64,000 bases of DNA from Pluralibacter gergoviae ATCC 33028 = NBRC 105706. Its GTDB lineage: Bacteria > Pseudomonadota > Gammaproteobacteria > Enterobacterales > Enterobacteriaceae. How positions within the stretch are numbered: position 1 is the first letter of the stretch; each line of letters begins with the position of its first letter. Of the stretch, positions 10,765-19,177 are shown piece by piece. The notes beneath the pieces are model-generated. The model ran no database searches and was not told the origin of the DNA. It saw only the letters and a list, made by a program, of their open reading frames with translations. Where the stretch lies: positions 1 to 64,000 of the forward strand of contig NZ_BCZS01000012.1 of NCBI RefSeq assembly GCF_001598855.1, read 5' to 3'. The position numbers and the translations under genes were made by a program.

Positions 10765-11414
10765 CGCCCCCGGCGTTCGCTTTGTAAAAACATCACCGTG
10801 GCCGCCACGCGCGAGCGCACGTTGAGCTTACGCAGCAGGTTGCGCACGTGCACCTTGACCGTCTGTTCAGAGATATTGAGCACCGAGGCTATCTGCTTAT
10901 TGGACATCCCCCCGGCCAGTTCGTGGAGCACGTCCAGCTCTCTTTCCGTCAGCAGCGCTAAGGAATCGGCCTGCGCCTCGCAGCCCGACTCCCGCTGGCT
11001 CAGGTACTCTCTCACCTTGTCGCTGAATACCTCTTTGCCGTCAGCCCCTGCGCGGATCGCCTTCAGCAACACTTCCGGATCGTCATCTTTGAGCAAATAG
11101 CCGTCCGCACCGGCGTCGATCAGGGCGCGGATATCGTCGACGGCGTCAGAAACGGTGAGAATAACGATCCGCGCGGTGCATCCGTCCCGACGCAGCGCCT
11201 GCAGCGTCTCCAGACCGCTGCGGCCCTTCATGTGGAGATCGAGCAGGATCAGATCGAGATCGTGCCGGCCGGCCAGCGCGACGGCGGTGCTGCCGTCCCC
11301 CGCTTCTGCCACGACGCGAAACGCGTCATCTTGCTCAAGCAGCTGGCGAATGCCGCGCCGCATAAGCGGGTGATCGTCAACGATCAGCACCTGTTGGGGG
11401 ACAACGCCTGTCAT
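10761..11414 (-). CDS. narP: NarP, nitrate/nitrite response regulator
   Basis: 217 aa NarL/FixJ-type regulator: receiver domain with acidic pocket (VDDHP) and phospho-acceptor D59 in LLDLHMKG, then a LuxR-type HTH ([27 protein letters not shown], split here only for naming). GGAG 7 nt upstream supports the ATG at 11414 rather than 11426. It closely matches E. coli NarP, which is activated by NarQ/NarX and induces nap and nrf. In E. coli narP lies beside the ccm genes; here it abuts its own targets. It converges on nrfG with a 3-4 bp stop overlap. Confidence 0.95.
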   Translation of the reverse strand: MTGVVPQQVLIVDDHPLMRRGIRQLLEQDDAFRVVAEAGDGSTAVALAGRHDLDLILLDLHMKGRSGLETLQALRRDGCTARIVILTVSDAVDDIRALIDAGADGYLLKDDDPEVLLKAIRAGADGKEVFSDKVREYLSQRESGCEAQADSLALLTERELDVLHELAGGMSNKQIASVLNISEQTVKVHVRNLLRKLNVRSRVAATVMFLQSERRGR

Positions 11415-12032
11415 GAAACGCTCCATTAAGTACAGTGAGGATGATTAAAACAATGACCGCCCTAATGCTTCACCCGCCCCGCCGCGGCCAGCATATGCTG
11501 CGATAGCTGAAATGGTACCGCGAACCGCACTTTAACAGTAGATTTTTCCATCGATGACGGTGTGGTGAGATAAAAATCTGTGAAGTGAAGACACTCAGAT
11601 TATTCTGCTAATAAGTTAAACGGTACCTTAACGCTTACCCAGGACCAAATATGCGCCGGGCCAGGATCGGGAAGAGGCGGGACGCCAGCAGCGCCGGAAA
11701 AGACATCGCCATCGCCGGCCCCGCAAAAGCGGTCTATTTTGCGCGGCACCCGCGACGTAACACCGATGAATTAATAGTGTTTTTATTTTCTCCCGCCGCG
11801 GGGGAGTCGCTTATTCTTCCCTTACACGGCGTTCATTTAGTCGATGACAAAATTCCGTCCAGGTAAATAAACCGGCGCTAATTCATCATCAACAAACCCT
11901 TTCAAAAAGGGTAATCGCAACCATTATCATAAAATGTCTGAAGAGAGGTATTCTCAGGCAAAAGCCCTTCGCGCCCCTACACTTATAGGTGTACTATTTT
12001 TATCAAGGTTTGACCTAGCGAGAGATAATGCC
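11415..12032. other. 618-bp intergenic region between narP and cbpA
   Basis: Divergent spacer holding the narP and cbpA promoters. A 71-codon open frame (11651-11866) has no recognisable features or ribosome site and I treat it as chance. The cbpA-proximal 60 bp hold a sigma-S-like -10 element, annotated separately. The rest shows nothing I can name. Confidence 0.6.
11976..11985 (+). promoter_or_regulatory. Predicted sigma-S -10 element of cbpA
   Basis: CCTACACTTA fits the extended RpoS -10 consensus KCTAYRCTTAA closely. A start near 11990 would leave a leader of about 43 nt before the cbpA ATG. E. coli cbpA is known to be stationary-phase (RpoS) induced, which agrees. Confidence 0.5.
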
Positions 12033-12965
12033 ATGGAATTAAAGGATTATTACGCCATCATGGGCGTAAAGCCGACGGACGATCTCAAGACCATTAAGAC
12101 CGCCTATCGCCGGCTGGCCCGTAAGTATCACCCTGACGTCAGTAAAGAGAGCGACGCCGAAGCGCGCTTCAAGGAGGTTGCCGAGGCCTGGGAAGTGCTC
12201 AGCGATGAGCAGCGCCGCGCCGAATATGACACCCTGTGGGCGCACCGCAACGATCCGCAGTTTCAGCAGCGCCAGTCCGGCCAAGGCCAGCAGCAGCACA
12301 ACTACAGCCAGCAGGATTTTGACGATATCTTCTCATCGATGTTCGGCCAGCATGCCCGCCAGTCGCGCCAGCGCCCCAGCGCGCGCGGTCACGACGTCGA
12401 GTTCGAGGTCGCCGTCTTCCTGGAAGAGACGCTGGAGGCCCACAGCCGCACCATCAGTTACTCCCTGCCGGTGTATAACGCCTTCGGCATGATTGAGGAA
12501 GAGATCCCCAAAACCCTCAACGTCAAGATCCCCGCCGGGGTCAGCGACGGCCAGCGCATCCGCCTCAAAGGGCAGGGAACGCCGGGCGAGAACGGCGGCC
12601 CGGCGGGCGACCTGTGGCTGGTTATCCACATCGCCCCGCATCCGCTGTTTGATATTGTCGGCCACAACCTGGAGATAGTGGTGCCGCTGGCGCCGTGGGA
12701 AGCCGCGCTGGGTGCAAAAGTGACGGTCCCGACTCTCAAAGAGAGCGTACTGATCACCGTTCCGCCTGGCACCCAGGCCGGGCAGAAGCTGCGCATTAAG
12801 GGCAAAGGCCTGGTCAGTAAGCAGCACGCCGGCGACCTGTTCGCCGTGATAAAAATTGTTATGCCGCCGAAGGGCGATGAGCAGACCGCCGCCCTGTGGC
12901 AGCAGTTGAAAGAGGCGCAGTCCGGCTTCGATCCGCGTAAAGAGTGGGGTAAAAAACATGGCTAA
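12033..12965 (+). CDS. cbpA: CbpA, curved-DNA-binding DnaJ-like co-chaperone
   Basis: 310 aa from the ATG at 12033, aligning with the E. coli start [11 protein letters not shown]; an upstream in-frame ATG at 11934 adds 33 unrelated residues. Order: J domain (residues 1-70, HPD motif near 33), Gly/Gln-rich linker, then two C-terminal substrate-binding domains. No zinc finger, as expected for CbpA. It is both a DnaK co-chaperone and a nucleoid protein, regulated by CbpM encoded immediately downstream (8-bp overlap). Confidence 0.96.
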   Translation: MELKDYYAIMGVKPTDDLKTIKTAYRRLARKYHPDVSKESDAEARFKEVAEAWEVLSDEQRRAEYDTLWAHRNDPQFQQRQSGQGQQQHNYSQQDFDDIFSSMFGQHARQSRQRPSARGHDVEFEVAVFLEETLEAHSRTISYSLPVYNAFGMIEEEIPKTLNVKIPAGVSDGQRIRLKGQGTPGENGGPAGDLWLVIHIAPHPLFDIVGHNLEIVVPLAPWEAALGAKVTVPTLKESVLITVPPGTQAGQKLRIKGKGLVSKQHAGDLFAVIKIVMPPKGDEQTAALWQQLKEAQSGFDPRKEWGKKHG

Positions 12966-13260
12966 CGTCACCATCACATTCACCATGACTGAATTCTGCC
13001 TGCATACCGGGGTCAGCGAAGAAGATCTGAATGAGATTGTCGGCCTGGGCATGATTGAGCCCTGCGACACCGCTACGCCACCCTGGCAGTTTGATGATTA
13101 TGCGGTCACGATCGTACGCCGGGCGATGCGCCTGCGCCGCGAGCTGGCGCTCGACTGGCCCGGCACGGCAGTCACCCTGACCCTGCTTGATGAAAACCAG
13201 CGCCTGCAGCAGGAGAATCGCCTGCTTCAGCAGCGGCTGGCCCGCTTTACTAACCACTGA
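12958..13260 (+). CDS. cbpM: CbpM, inhibitor of CbpA
   Basis: 100 aa MerR-like HTH modulator that binds the CbpA J domain and blocks both its co-chaperone and DNA-binding activity. The sequence shows the CbpM pattern ([25 protein letters not shown]) and a C-terminal coiled segment rich in Gln/Leu. The start overlaps cbpA by 8 bp, which suggests co-translation in a fixed ratio. Confidence 0.94.
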   Translation: MANVTITFTMTEFCLHTGVSEEDLNEIVGLGMIEPCDTATPPWQFDDYAVTIVRRAMRLRRELALDWPGTAVTLTLLDENQRLQQENRLLQQRLARFTNH

Positions 13261-13264
13261 GCAT

Positions 13265-13291
13265 AAAAAAACCCCGACCAGGTCGGGGTTC
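13265..13291 (-). terminator. Rho-independent terminator between cbpM and proP
   Basis: Stem ACCCCGA/TCGGGGT (13271-13277 with 13283-13289) and a 5-nt loop. On the minus strand it is followed by seven T residues, so it is strong for proP; on the plus strand the U-tract is short, so it may serve cbpAM weakly. Confidence 0.85.
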
Positions 13292-13308
13292 TCATCAGCA
13301 ACGTAAAC

Positions 13309-14811
13309 TTATTCGTTAATGCGCGGATGCTGGTCTACCAGCCGCGAACGCTGCTTCTGCAGCGCTTCGATCTGCTCGTCAATATCTTCAATTTTGTGCT
13401 CGATATTGTCATGGTGCTCGCGCAGGATCTCTTTCGCTTCCTGGATATCGGATGCCGCAGGGGTTGCGCCCTTCAGCGGACGATTCGCCGTCTCTTTCAT
13501 GTAGAGACCGGTTACCAGGCCAATTACCGCCACCACCATCAGATAGTAGGCAGGCATCATCAGGTTATTGGTTGATTCCACCAGCCACGCGGCCAGGGTC
13601 GGCGTCAGGCCGGCGATTAACACCGAGATGTTAAAGGCGCTGGCCAGCGCGCTGTAGCGGATGTGGGTCGGAAACATCGCCGGCAGCGACGAAGCCATAA
13701 CGCCGATAAAGCAGTTCAGCACCACAGCCAGCATCAGCAGGCCGGCGAAAATAAGGCCGACAACGCCGCTGTTGATCAGCATAAAGCCGGGAATAGACAG
13801 CACGAACAGCAGCACGCTGCCGACCAGGATGAACGGACGGCGGCCAAAGCGGTCGCTCAGCATCCCCACTATCGGCTGGACAAACAGCATCCCGACCATG
13901 ATAGCGATGATAATCAGTACGCCGTGATCTTCCGAGTAGTGCAGGTTATGCGACAGGTAGCTCGGCATGTAGGTGAGCAGCATGTAGTAGGTGACGTTAG
14001 TGGAAATAACGATACCAATACAGATCAGCAGCGACTTCCAGTGCTTAGTCGCAATTTCACGGAAAGAGACTTTGGGTCCGTGCTGCAGACCTTCGCGGTC
14101 GCCCTGCTCCAGCTTATCAACGTGCTGCTGGAAGGCCGGGGTCTCTTCGAGAGCATGACGCAGGTAGAGGCCAATTATACCGAGCGGCAGCGCAATGAAG
14201 AACGGCAGACGCCATCCCCATTTCAGGAAGTTCTCTTCACCAACGATGGTGGAAATAAGCACCACCAGTCCGGCGCCGATAACAAACCCGGCAATGGAGC
14301 CGAAGTCCAGCCAGCTCCCCATAAAGCCGCGCTTGCGGTCGGGAGAGTATTCGGCGACGAAGATGGACGCCCCGGTATACTCGCCGCCGACGGAGAAGCC
14401 CTGCGCCATTTTACACAGCAGCAGCAGTATTGGCGCCCAGATGCCGATAGCGGCATAGGACGGTATCAGGCCGATGCAGAATGTACTTAGCGACATAATG
14501 ACGATAGTGATCGACAGGATTTTTTGACGACCATACTTGTCACCCAGCATGCCGAAGAACAGGCCGCCGAGCGGGCGAATCAGGAACGGAACAGAGAAGG
14601 TCCCCAGGGCGGCAATCATCTGCACACCGGGGCTGGCATCGGGGAAAAAGACCTTACCCAGTGCGTAAGCCACAAATCCATATACGCCGAAATCGAACCA
14701 CTCCATCGCGTTGCCGAGCGAGGCTGCAGTAATGGCTTTGCGCAGCTTAGCGTCATCAATGATTGTTACATCGCGTAGGGTAATGGGCTTTACTTTTTTC
14801 CTTTTAAGCAT
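13309..14811 (-). CDS. proP: ProP, osmosensing proline/betaine:H+ symporter
   Basis: 500 aa, equal to E. coli ProP. MFS transporter with twelve membrane segments and the loop 2-3 motif GMLGDKYGRQ. The C-terminal cytoplasmic tail (about residues 450-500) is a heptad-rich coiled coil (IEHKIEDIDEQIEALQKQ), the osmolality-tuning element of the long ProP type. It takes up proline, glycine betaine and related osmolytes at high osmolality. A CRP site lies about 250 bp upstream. Confidence 0.97.
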   Translation of the reverse strand: MLKRKKVKPITLRDVTIIDDAKLRKAITAASLGNAMEWFDFGVYGFVAYALGKVFFPDASPGVQMIAALGTFSVPFLIRPLGGLFFGMLGDKYGRQKILSITIVIMSLSTFCIGLIPSYAAIGIWAPILLLLCKMAQGFSVGGEYTGASIFVAEYSPDRKRGFMGSWLDFGSIAGFVIGAGLVVLISTIVGEENFLKWGWRLPFFIALPLGIIGLYLRHALEETPAFQQHVDKLEQGDREGLQHGPKVSFREIATKHWKSLLICIGIVISTNVTYYMLLTYMPSYLSHNLHYSEDHGVLIIIAIMVGMLFVQPIVGMLSDRFGRRPFILVGSVLLFVLSIPGFMLINSGVVGLIFAGLLMLAVVLNCFIGVMASSLPAMFPTHIRYSALASAFNISVLIAGLTPTLAAWLVESTNNLMMPAYYLMVVAVIGLVTGLYMKETANRPLKGATPAASDIQEAKEILREHHDNIEHKIEDIDEQIEALQKQRSRLVDQHPRINE

Positions 14812-15055
14812 TGTTGTCCTCGTTAACTTTTCGCCGCGAGCACACGCCGGAAGAGGTGGAAGGTTCCCGGCGTGCGGTAAGGAGCGGTAGAGACGGCGCT
14901 CCTCACATCAAGCGTAGCAGATGGAAAAATACAGGTTGTTCACAACATGTACTGTCGCACCAGCGTTAGCCAGCTCTGGCTTTTAAAGACTCTGAAACAG
15001 AGCAATGAGCAATATTTTTTGTACTATGCCCTTTTACCCTACCAGTGTTTATATT

Positions 15056-15071
15056 TGTGATCAACTTCACG
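15056..15071 (-). promoter_or_regulatory. CRP site upstream of proP
   Basis: TGTGA-TCAACT-TCACG matches 9 of 10 conserved bases of TGTGA-N6-TCACA. Its centre is about 252 bp upstream of the proP start, similar to the CRP site that overlaps the proP P1 promoter in E. coli. Confidence 0.65.
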
Positions 15072-15455
15072 AAAAAAAACCGGCCTGCGTGAAGTTGGTT
15101 CAGAAAACGTAAATCAGTGCCGCCAAAAATAATTTCCGTGTCCGTACTTCACCCATCTGCCATTTATCAGATTTATCTCGTATTTCCGTGTGATTATCGC
15201 CGAGCCGCAGCAAAAAAATGGATCAAATAGTGCGGCACTCGCGACAGTTATTTACATTTACTTATTTTTCTGTCATCGGCAACTTCCGCTATATATCCTC
15301 AATATGTGTGGTACAAAAAGATAAAACACACCGCCGCTTGTATTGAAGCACTATTCAACCCCTCGCATTATGGCGTTACCAGTGGTTAGCAACAGGCACG
15401 CCTGAGCGTACAGCCGCGAAAATACAATAGTCCCGACAACGACAGGGATATGCGG

Positions 15456-15513
15456 TATAATAAGTCATACTTTTGGCACTCAGCCCCGCCTTTGTGGGGC
15501 TGTTGTGTTTTTT
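15456..15513 (+). terminator. Short leader with intrinsic-terminator hairpin before yjdM
   Basis: A TATAAT hexamer (15456-15461) is followed after about 20 nt by the stem CAGCCCC/GGGGCTG (15481-15487 with 15496-15502) and a T-rich tract (15503-15513), and the yjdM start is only 20 nt further on. Either this is the end of a tiny transcript or an attenuator in the yjdM leader. No convincing -35 box is visible. Confidence 0.5.
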
Positions 15514-15533
15514 GACTTGTTTATGAGGTTGTT

Positions 15534-15869
15534 ATGTCCCTGCCACACTGCCCTAAATGTAGCTCCGAATACACCTATCAGGACGGCGATATGTACGTCT
15601 GCCCGGAGTGCGCCTACGAGTGGAACGATGCCGAAGCGGCGGAAGAGAACGATACCCTGGTGGTTAAAGACGCCAACGGCAACCTGCTGGCCGACGGCGA
15701 TAGCGTGACCGTGGTAAAAGATCTGAAGGTAAAAGGCAGCTCTTCGATGCTGAAAATCGGCACCAAAGTGAAAAATATCCGCCTCGTCGAGGGCGATCAT
15801 AACATCGACTGCAAAATCGACGGTTTTGGCCCGATGAAGCTCAAGTCAGAGTTTGTGAAAAAGAACTGA
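15534..15869 (+). CDS. yjdM: YjdM (PhnA family) zinc-ribbon protein
   Basis: 111 aa. The N-terminal zinc ribbon CPKCSS...CPECAYEW (residues about 4-27) precedes a small beta-rich domain ending in KSEFVKKN. The old name phnA reflects its position near phosphonate genes in E. coli; no phosphonate-cleaving activity is established for this family member, and its function is unknown. GAGG lies 6 nt before the ATG. The next genes downstream are phn-locus remnants, in keeping with the original neighbourhood. Confidence 0.93.
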   Translation: MSLPHCPKCSSEYTYQDGDMYVCPECAYEWNDAEAAEENDTLVVKDANGNLLADGDSVTVVKDLKVKGSSSMLKIGTKVKNIRLVEGDHNIDCKIDGFGPMKLKSEFVKKN

Positions 15870-15987
15870 TTGTCCGCAGACCGGGCGACCGCTCCGCCGC
15901 CTGGTCTCTTTCAACACAGCAGCTACACTTAGTGCTGTCAGCAATAATAATCCGCGCTAATACCCGCCTGACGTTCTTCACCTCCCG

Positions 15988-16090
15988 GTCATCGACCCTT
16001 CACGGTGCTGTCATACTGCATCGCCAGGATAGAAATGTTGTCGCGACAGCCCTTCTCCGCAAGGCCGCTGTGCAGAGAAATTTGGCCCCC
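15988..16090 (-). pseudogene. C-terminal remnant of a PP2C-type protein phosphatase
   Basis: The minus strand translates to a tail of about 33 residues, GQISLHSGLAEKGCRDNISI and onward to a TGA at 15988, which resembles the last motif of PP2C phosphatases (GxxDNIxxL with the metal-binding Asp-Asn). Upstream in frame there is a stop within 10 codons, so only the tail survives. It is too short for a firm family call. It may come from a decayed phosphatase gene at a deletion junction next to the truncated phnF. Confidence 0.4.
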
Positions 16091-16124
16091 TGAGCCCGGC
16101 GCTCACTCTCGAAGAGGTCTCGTT

Positions 16125-16661
16125 ATGATGCAGTTATCCGGACCACCGACACGTCATCCCGTCCACAATCCACCGATTGCCGATATTCCCGGGCAGGCGC
16201 TCTGGAGCCAGAACCTCCCCGATCTCAACAGTTACGCCGCCGGAGCCCGGCTGCTCTGCGTGCTGCGCCCCGCCGCTGGTCACGTCGCCAGCGCCCTGGG
16301 TCTGCGGGAGGGCGAGAGCGTTATCCACCTGCGCACGCTTCGCCGCATCGGCGGGGTGGCGCTGTGCGTGACGGACCACTACGTTGCCGATCTCAGCCTG
16401 TGGCCAGCGCTGCAGGAGGTGCAGAGCGACTCGCCGCTGGCATTTCTCCGCCAGCAGCGGGGGATGGATGTGATCCGCTCGCAGACGCGGATCGGCGCCC
16501 GACGCGCGCAGGCGAAAGAGAGTAAACTGCTGGAGATCCCGCTGATGGCGCCGCTGCTGTGCATCCGCACGCTGAGTAATCCGCAGGGCAGCCAGCAGCC
16601 GGTAGAGTATTCGGTGAGCCTTATCCGCGCCGATATTTTCGAGTTCGCGGTCGAGCACTGA
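16125..16661 (+). pseudogene. phnF: Truncated PhnF: UTRA effector domain without the HTH
   Basis: From the ATG at 16125 (AGAGG 8 nt upstream) 178 aa can be read. Residues from about 20 on match the UTRA domain of E. coli PhnF, including the run LSVLRPA-GHVA-ALG and the tail SVSL-RAD--EF--EH. The GntR-type winged helix (about 65 residues in PhnF) is missing, replaced by unrelated sequence. It could still be translated as a ligand-binding domain alone, but not as a DNA-binding repressor. The phn transport and lyase genes are not present in this window. Confidence 0.75.
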
Positions 16662-16756
16662 GGCCGTTCCTGTCTGAATTCAGACCCGGCCCGCGCGGCC
16701 GGGTTGTCCCCATCACCGCTGCGTTGCAATTTGCATCACTCGCACTGTTAATCATT

Positions 16757-16772
16757 TGTTAATCAGATCACA
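16757..16772 (+). promoter_or_regulatory. CRP site upstream of glaH
   Basis: TGTTA-ATCAGA-TCACA matches CRP consensus at 9 of 10 bases. E. coli csiD (glaH) has an essential CRP site centred at -68.5 and depends on sigma-S; the same offset here would place the start near 16833, with the AT-rich hexamer around 16821 as -10. Confidence 0.6.
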
Positions 16773-16889
16773 TTAGTGAAACAAAAAGTCCGTTTTGCGT
16801 ACAATCTTCGAAAATGTAGATATTTTTAGATTATGGCTACAAATGAGCATCGCCATCTTCCCGACTATCTACGATGAGGATCGATCCTG

Positions 16890-17867
16890 ATGAACGCACT
16901 GACTGCCGTAAAACCTGACGCCAATGGGCAGACCCAACGCTATACCGGCTTCACTCTTACACCGTCCCGCCAATCCCCGCGTCTGCTGGAGCTGACGTTC
17001 TCCGCCGCCACCACGGAACAGTTTCTGCAGCAGGTGGCGCAGTGGCCGGTGCAGGCGCTGGAGTACAAGTCGTTTCTGCGCTTTCAGGTTGGCAAGATCC
17101 TCGACGATCTCTGCGGTAATCAGCTGCAGCCGCTGCTGCTGAAAATCCTGCTGGATCGCGCCGAAGGCGGGCTGCTGATTAACGGCGAAGGGCTGAATAA
17201 TGTCGCCCAGGCCGATGAGATGGTGAAGCTGGCTACCGCCGTGGCGCACCTGGTGGGCCGCTCCAATTTTGATGCCATGAGCGGCCAGTATTATGCCCGC
17301 TTCGTGGTGAAGAATGTCGATAACTCAGACAGCTACCTGCGCCAGCCGCACCGCGTGATGGAGCTGCACAACGACGGCACCTATGTGGAAGAGATCACCG
17401 ACTACGTGCTGATGATGAAGATCGACGAGCAGAATATGCAGGGCGGCAACTCGCTCCTGCTGCACCTCGACGACTGGGAGCATCTGGACGAGTATTTCAG
17501 CCATCCGCTGGCCCGCCGCCCGATGCGCTTCGCCGCGCCGCCGAGCAAGAACGTCAGTAAGGATGTGTTCCACCCGGTGTTCGACGTAGACCAGCAGGGC
17601 CGCCCGGTGATGCGCTATATCGACCAGTTCGTGCAGCCGAAAGATTTTGAGGAGGGGACCTGGCTGAATTCCCTCTCCGATGCGCTGGAAACCAGCAAGG
17701 GCATTATCTCGGTGCCGGTGCCGGTCGGTAAATTCCTGCTGATCAATAACCTGTTCTGGCTCCACGGCCGCGACCGCTTTACGCCGCACCCGGATCTGCG
17801 CCGCGAACTGATGCGCCAGCGCGGCTACTTCGCTTACTCCAGCAACCACTATCAGACCCACCAGTAA
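16890..17867 (+). CDS. glaH: GlaH (CsiD), 2-oxoglutarate-dependent glutarate hydroxylase
   Basis: 325 aa Fe(II)/2-oxoglutarate dioxygenase that converts glutarate (from lysine breakdown) to L-2-hydroxyglutarate. The iron-binding HxD is visible in [11 protein letters not shown] near residue 160, with the distal His in [10 protein letters not shown] near 292. It is first of glaH-lhgO-gabD-gabT-gabP-glaR, the same order as in E. coli at 60 min, and its product feeds LhgO directly. Spacing to lhgO is 18 bp. Confidence 0.97.
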   Translation: MNALTAVKPDANGQTQRYTGFTLTPSRQSPRLLELTFSAATTEQFLQQVAQWPVQALEYKSFLRFQVGKILDDLCGNQLQPLLLKILLDRAEGGLLINGEGLNNVAQADEMVKLATAVAHLVGRSNFDAMSGQYYARFVVKNVDNSDSYLRQPHRVMELHNDGTYVEEITDYVLMMKIDEQNMQGGNSLLLHLDDWEHLDEYFSHPLARRPMRFAAPPSKNVSKDVFHPVFDVDQQGRPVMRYIDQFVQPKDFEEGTWLNSLSDALETSKGIISVPVPVGKFLLINNLFWLHGRDRFTPHPDLRRELMRQRGYFAYSSNHYQTHQ

Positions 17868-17885
17868 GCACAGGGAAGCGAGCGG

Positions 17886-19154
17886 ATGCATGATTTTGTG
17901 ATTATCGGCGGCGGCATCATCGGCATGTCCACCGCCATGCAGTTAATCGATCTCTACCCCGATGCGCGCATGGTGCTGCTGGAGAAAGAGTCGGGCCCGG
18001 CCCATCACCAGACCGGCCACAACAGCGGCGTGATCCACGCCGGGGTTTACTATACCCCCGGCAGCCTGAAGGCGAAGTTCTGCCTGGCGGGCAATCGCGC
18101 CACCAAAGCCTTCTGCGATGAGAACGGCATCCGCTACGACACCTGCGGCAAGATGCTGGTGGCAACTTCGACGCTTGAGATGGAGCGGATGAAGGCCCTG
18201 TGGGAGCGCACCGCCGCCAACGGCCTCGAGCGCGAGTGGCTGAGCGCCGCCGAACTGAAGGAGCGGGAGCCGAACATCACCGGTATGGGCGGCATTTTTG
18301 TCCCCTCCAGCGGCATCGTCAGCTACCGGGAGGTGACGGCGGCGATGGCGAAAAACTTTCAGCGTAAGGGCGGCGAAATTGTCTATAACGCCGAAGTCAC
18401 CGCGCTGAAAGAGCACGCTTCCGGCGTGTTGGTCCACACCGGCGACGGGCGGGAGTTTGAAGGTTCAACGCTGATCACCTGCTCCGGCCTGATGGCCGAC
18501 CGGCTGGTAAAAATGCTCGGCGTCGAGCCGGGCTTTATTATCTGCCCGTTTCGCGGAGAGTACTTCCGCCTCGCGCCGCAGCATAACCAGATAGTCAATC
18601 ATCTGATCTATCCGATCCCGGACCCGGCGATGCCGTTTCTCGGCGTCCACCTGACGCGGATGATCGACGGCAGCGTCACCGTTGGCCCCAACGCGGTGCT
18701 GGCCTTTAAGCGCGAAGGCTACCGTAAGCGCGATATCTCGCTCTCCGACATGCTGGAGATGTTTGGCTCCGGCGGGATTCGCCGGGTGCTGCAAAATAAC
18801 CTACGCTCAGGTCTGGGCGAGATGAAGAATTCGCTGTGCAAAAGCGGCTACCTGAAGCTGGTGCAGAAGTACTGCCCGAGCCTGACGCAGCAGGATCTTC
18901 AGCCTTACCCGGCGGGCGTCCGGGCGCAGGCGGTTTCGCCTGACGGAAAGCTTATTGATGACTTTCTGTTTGTCACCACCCCGCGCTCCATCCACACCTG
19001 CAATGCCCCCTCCCCGGCCGCCACCTCGGCGCTGCCCATCGGGGCGCATATCGTCAGTAAAGTGCAGGCGCTGCTGGAGAGCCAGAGCAATCCCGGACGC
19101 ACGCTGCGTGCGGCACGCAGCGCAGACGCACTACACGCCGCTTACAGCCGTTAA
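17886..19154 (+). CDS. lhgO: LhgO, L-2-hydroxyglutarate dehydrogenase
   Basis: 422 aa FAD-dependent oxidase of the DAO family. The N-terminal dinucleotide-binding motif (FVIIGGGIIGMSTAM) and the HNSGVIHAGVYY signature are intact. It oxidises L-2-hydroxyglutarate to 2-oxoglutarate and passes electrons to quinones in the membrane, so GlaH plus LhgO regenerate the 2-oxoglutarate that GlaH uses. It is the second gene of the glutarate/GABA operon, 23 bp before gabD. Confidence 0.97.
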   Translation: MHDFVIIGGGIIGMSTAMQLIDLYPDARMVLLEKESGPAHHQTGHNSGVIHAGVYYTPGSLKAKFCLAGNRATKAFCDENGIRYDTCGKMLVATSTLEMERMKALWERTAANGLEREWLSAAELKEREPNITGMGGIFVPSSGIVSYREVTAAMAKNFQRKGGEIVYNAEVTALKEHASGVLVHTGDGREFEGSTLITCSGLMADRLVKMLGVEPGFIICPFRGEYFRLAPQHNQIVNHLIYPIPDPAMPFLGVHLTRMIDGSVTVGPNAVLAFKREGYRKRDISLSDMLEMFGSGGIRRVLQNNLRSGLGEMKNSLCKSGYLKLVQKYCPSLTQQDLQPYPAGVRAQAVSPDGKLIDDFLFVTTPRSIHTCNAPSPAATSALPIGAHIVSKVQALLESQSNPGRTLRAARSADALHAAYSR

Positions 19155-19177
19155 CTTTTGACTTAAAGGAAGCCATC

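Larger units (their letters stand above)
14812..15533. other. 722-bp intergenic region between proP and yjdM
   Basis: AT-rich spacer with the proP promoter region on the left (CRP site at 15056-15071) and a compact promoter-terminator arrangement before yjdM on the right (TATAAT at 15456, hairpin at 15481). No protein-like open frame is seen. Confidence 0.7.

Noticed and set aside
11651-11866. 71-codon open frame upstream of cbpA
   Set aside because: Arg/Ala-rich composition without a ribosome site or recognisable pattern; chance frame in GC-rich DNA.
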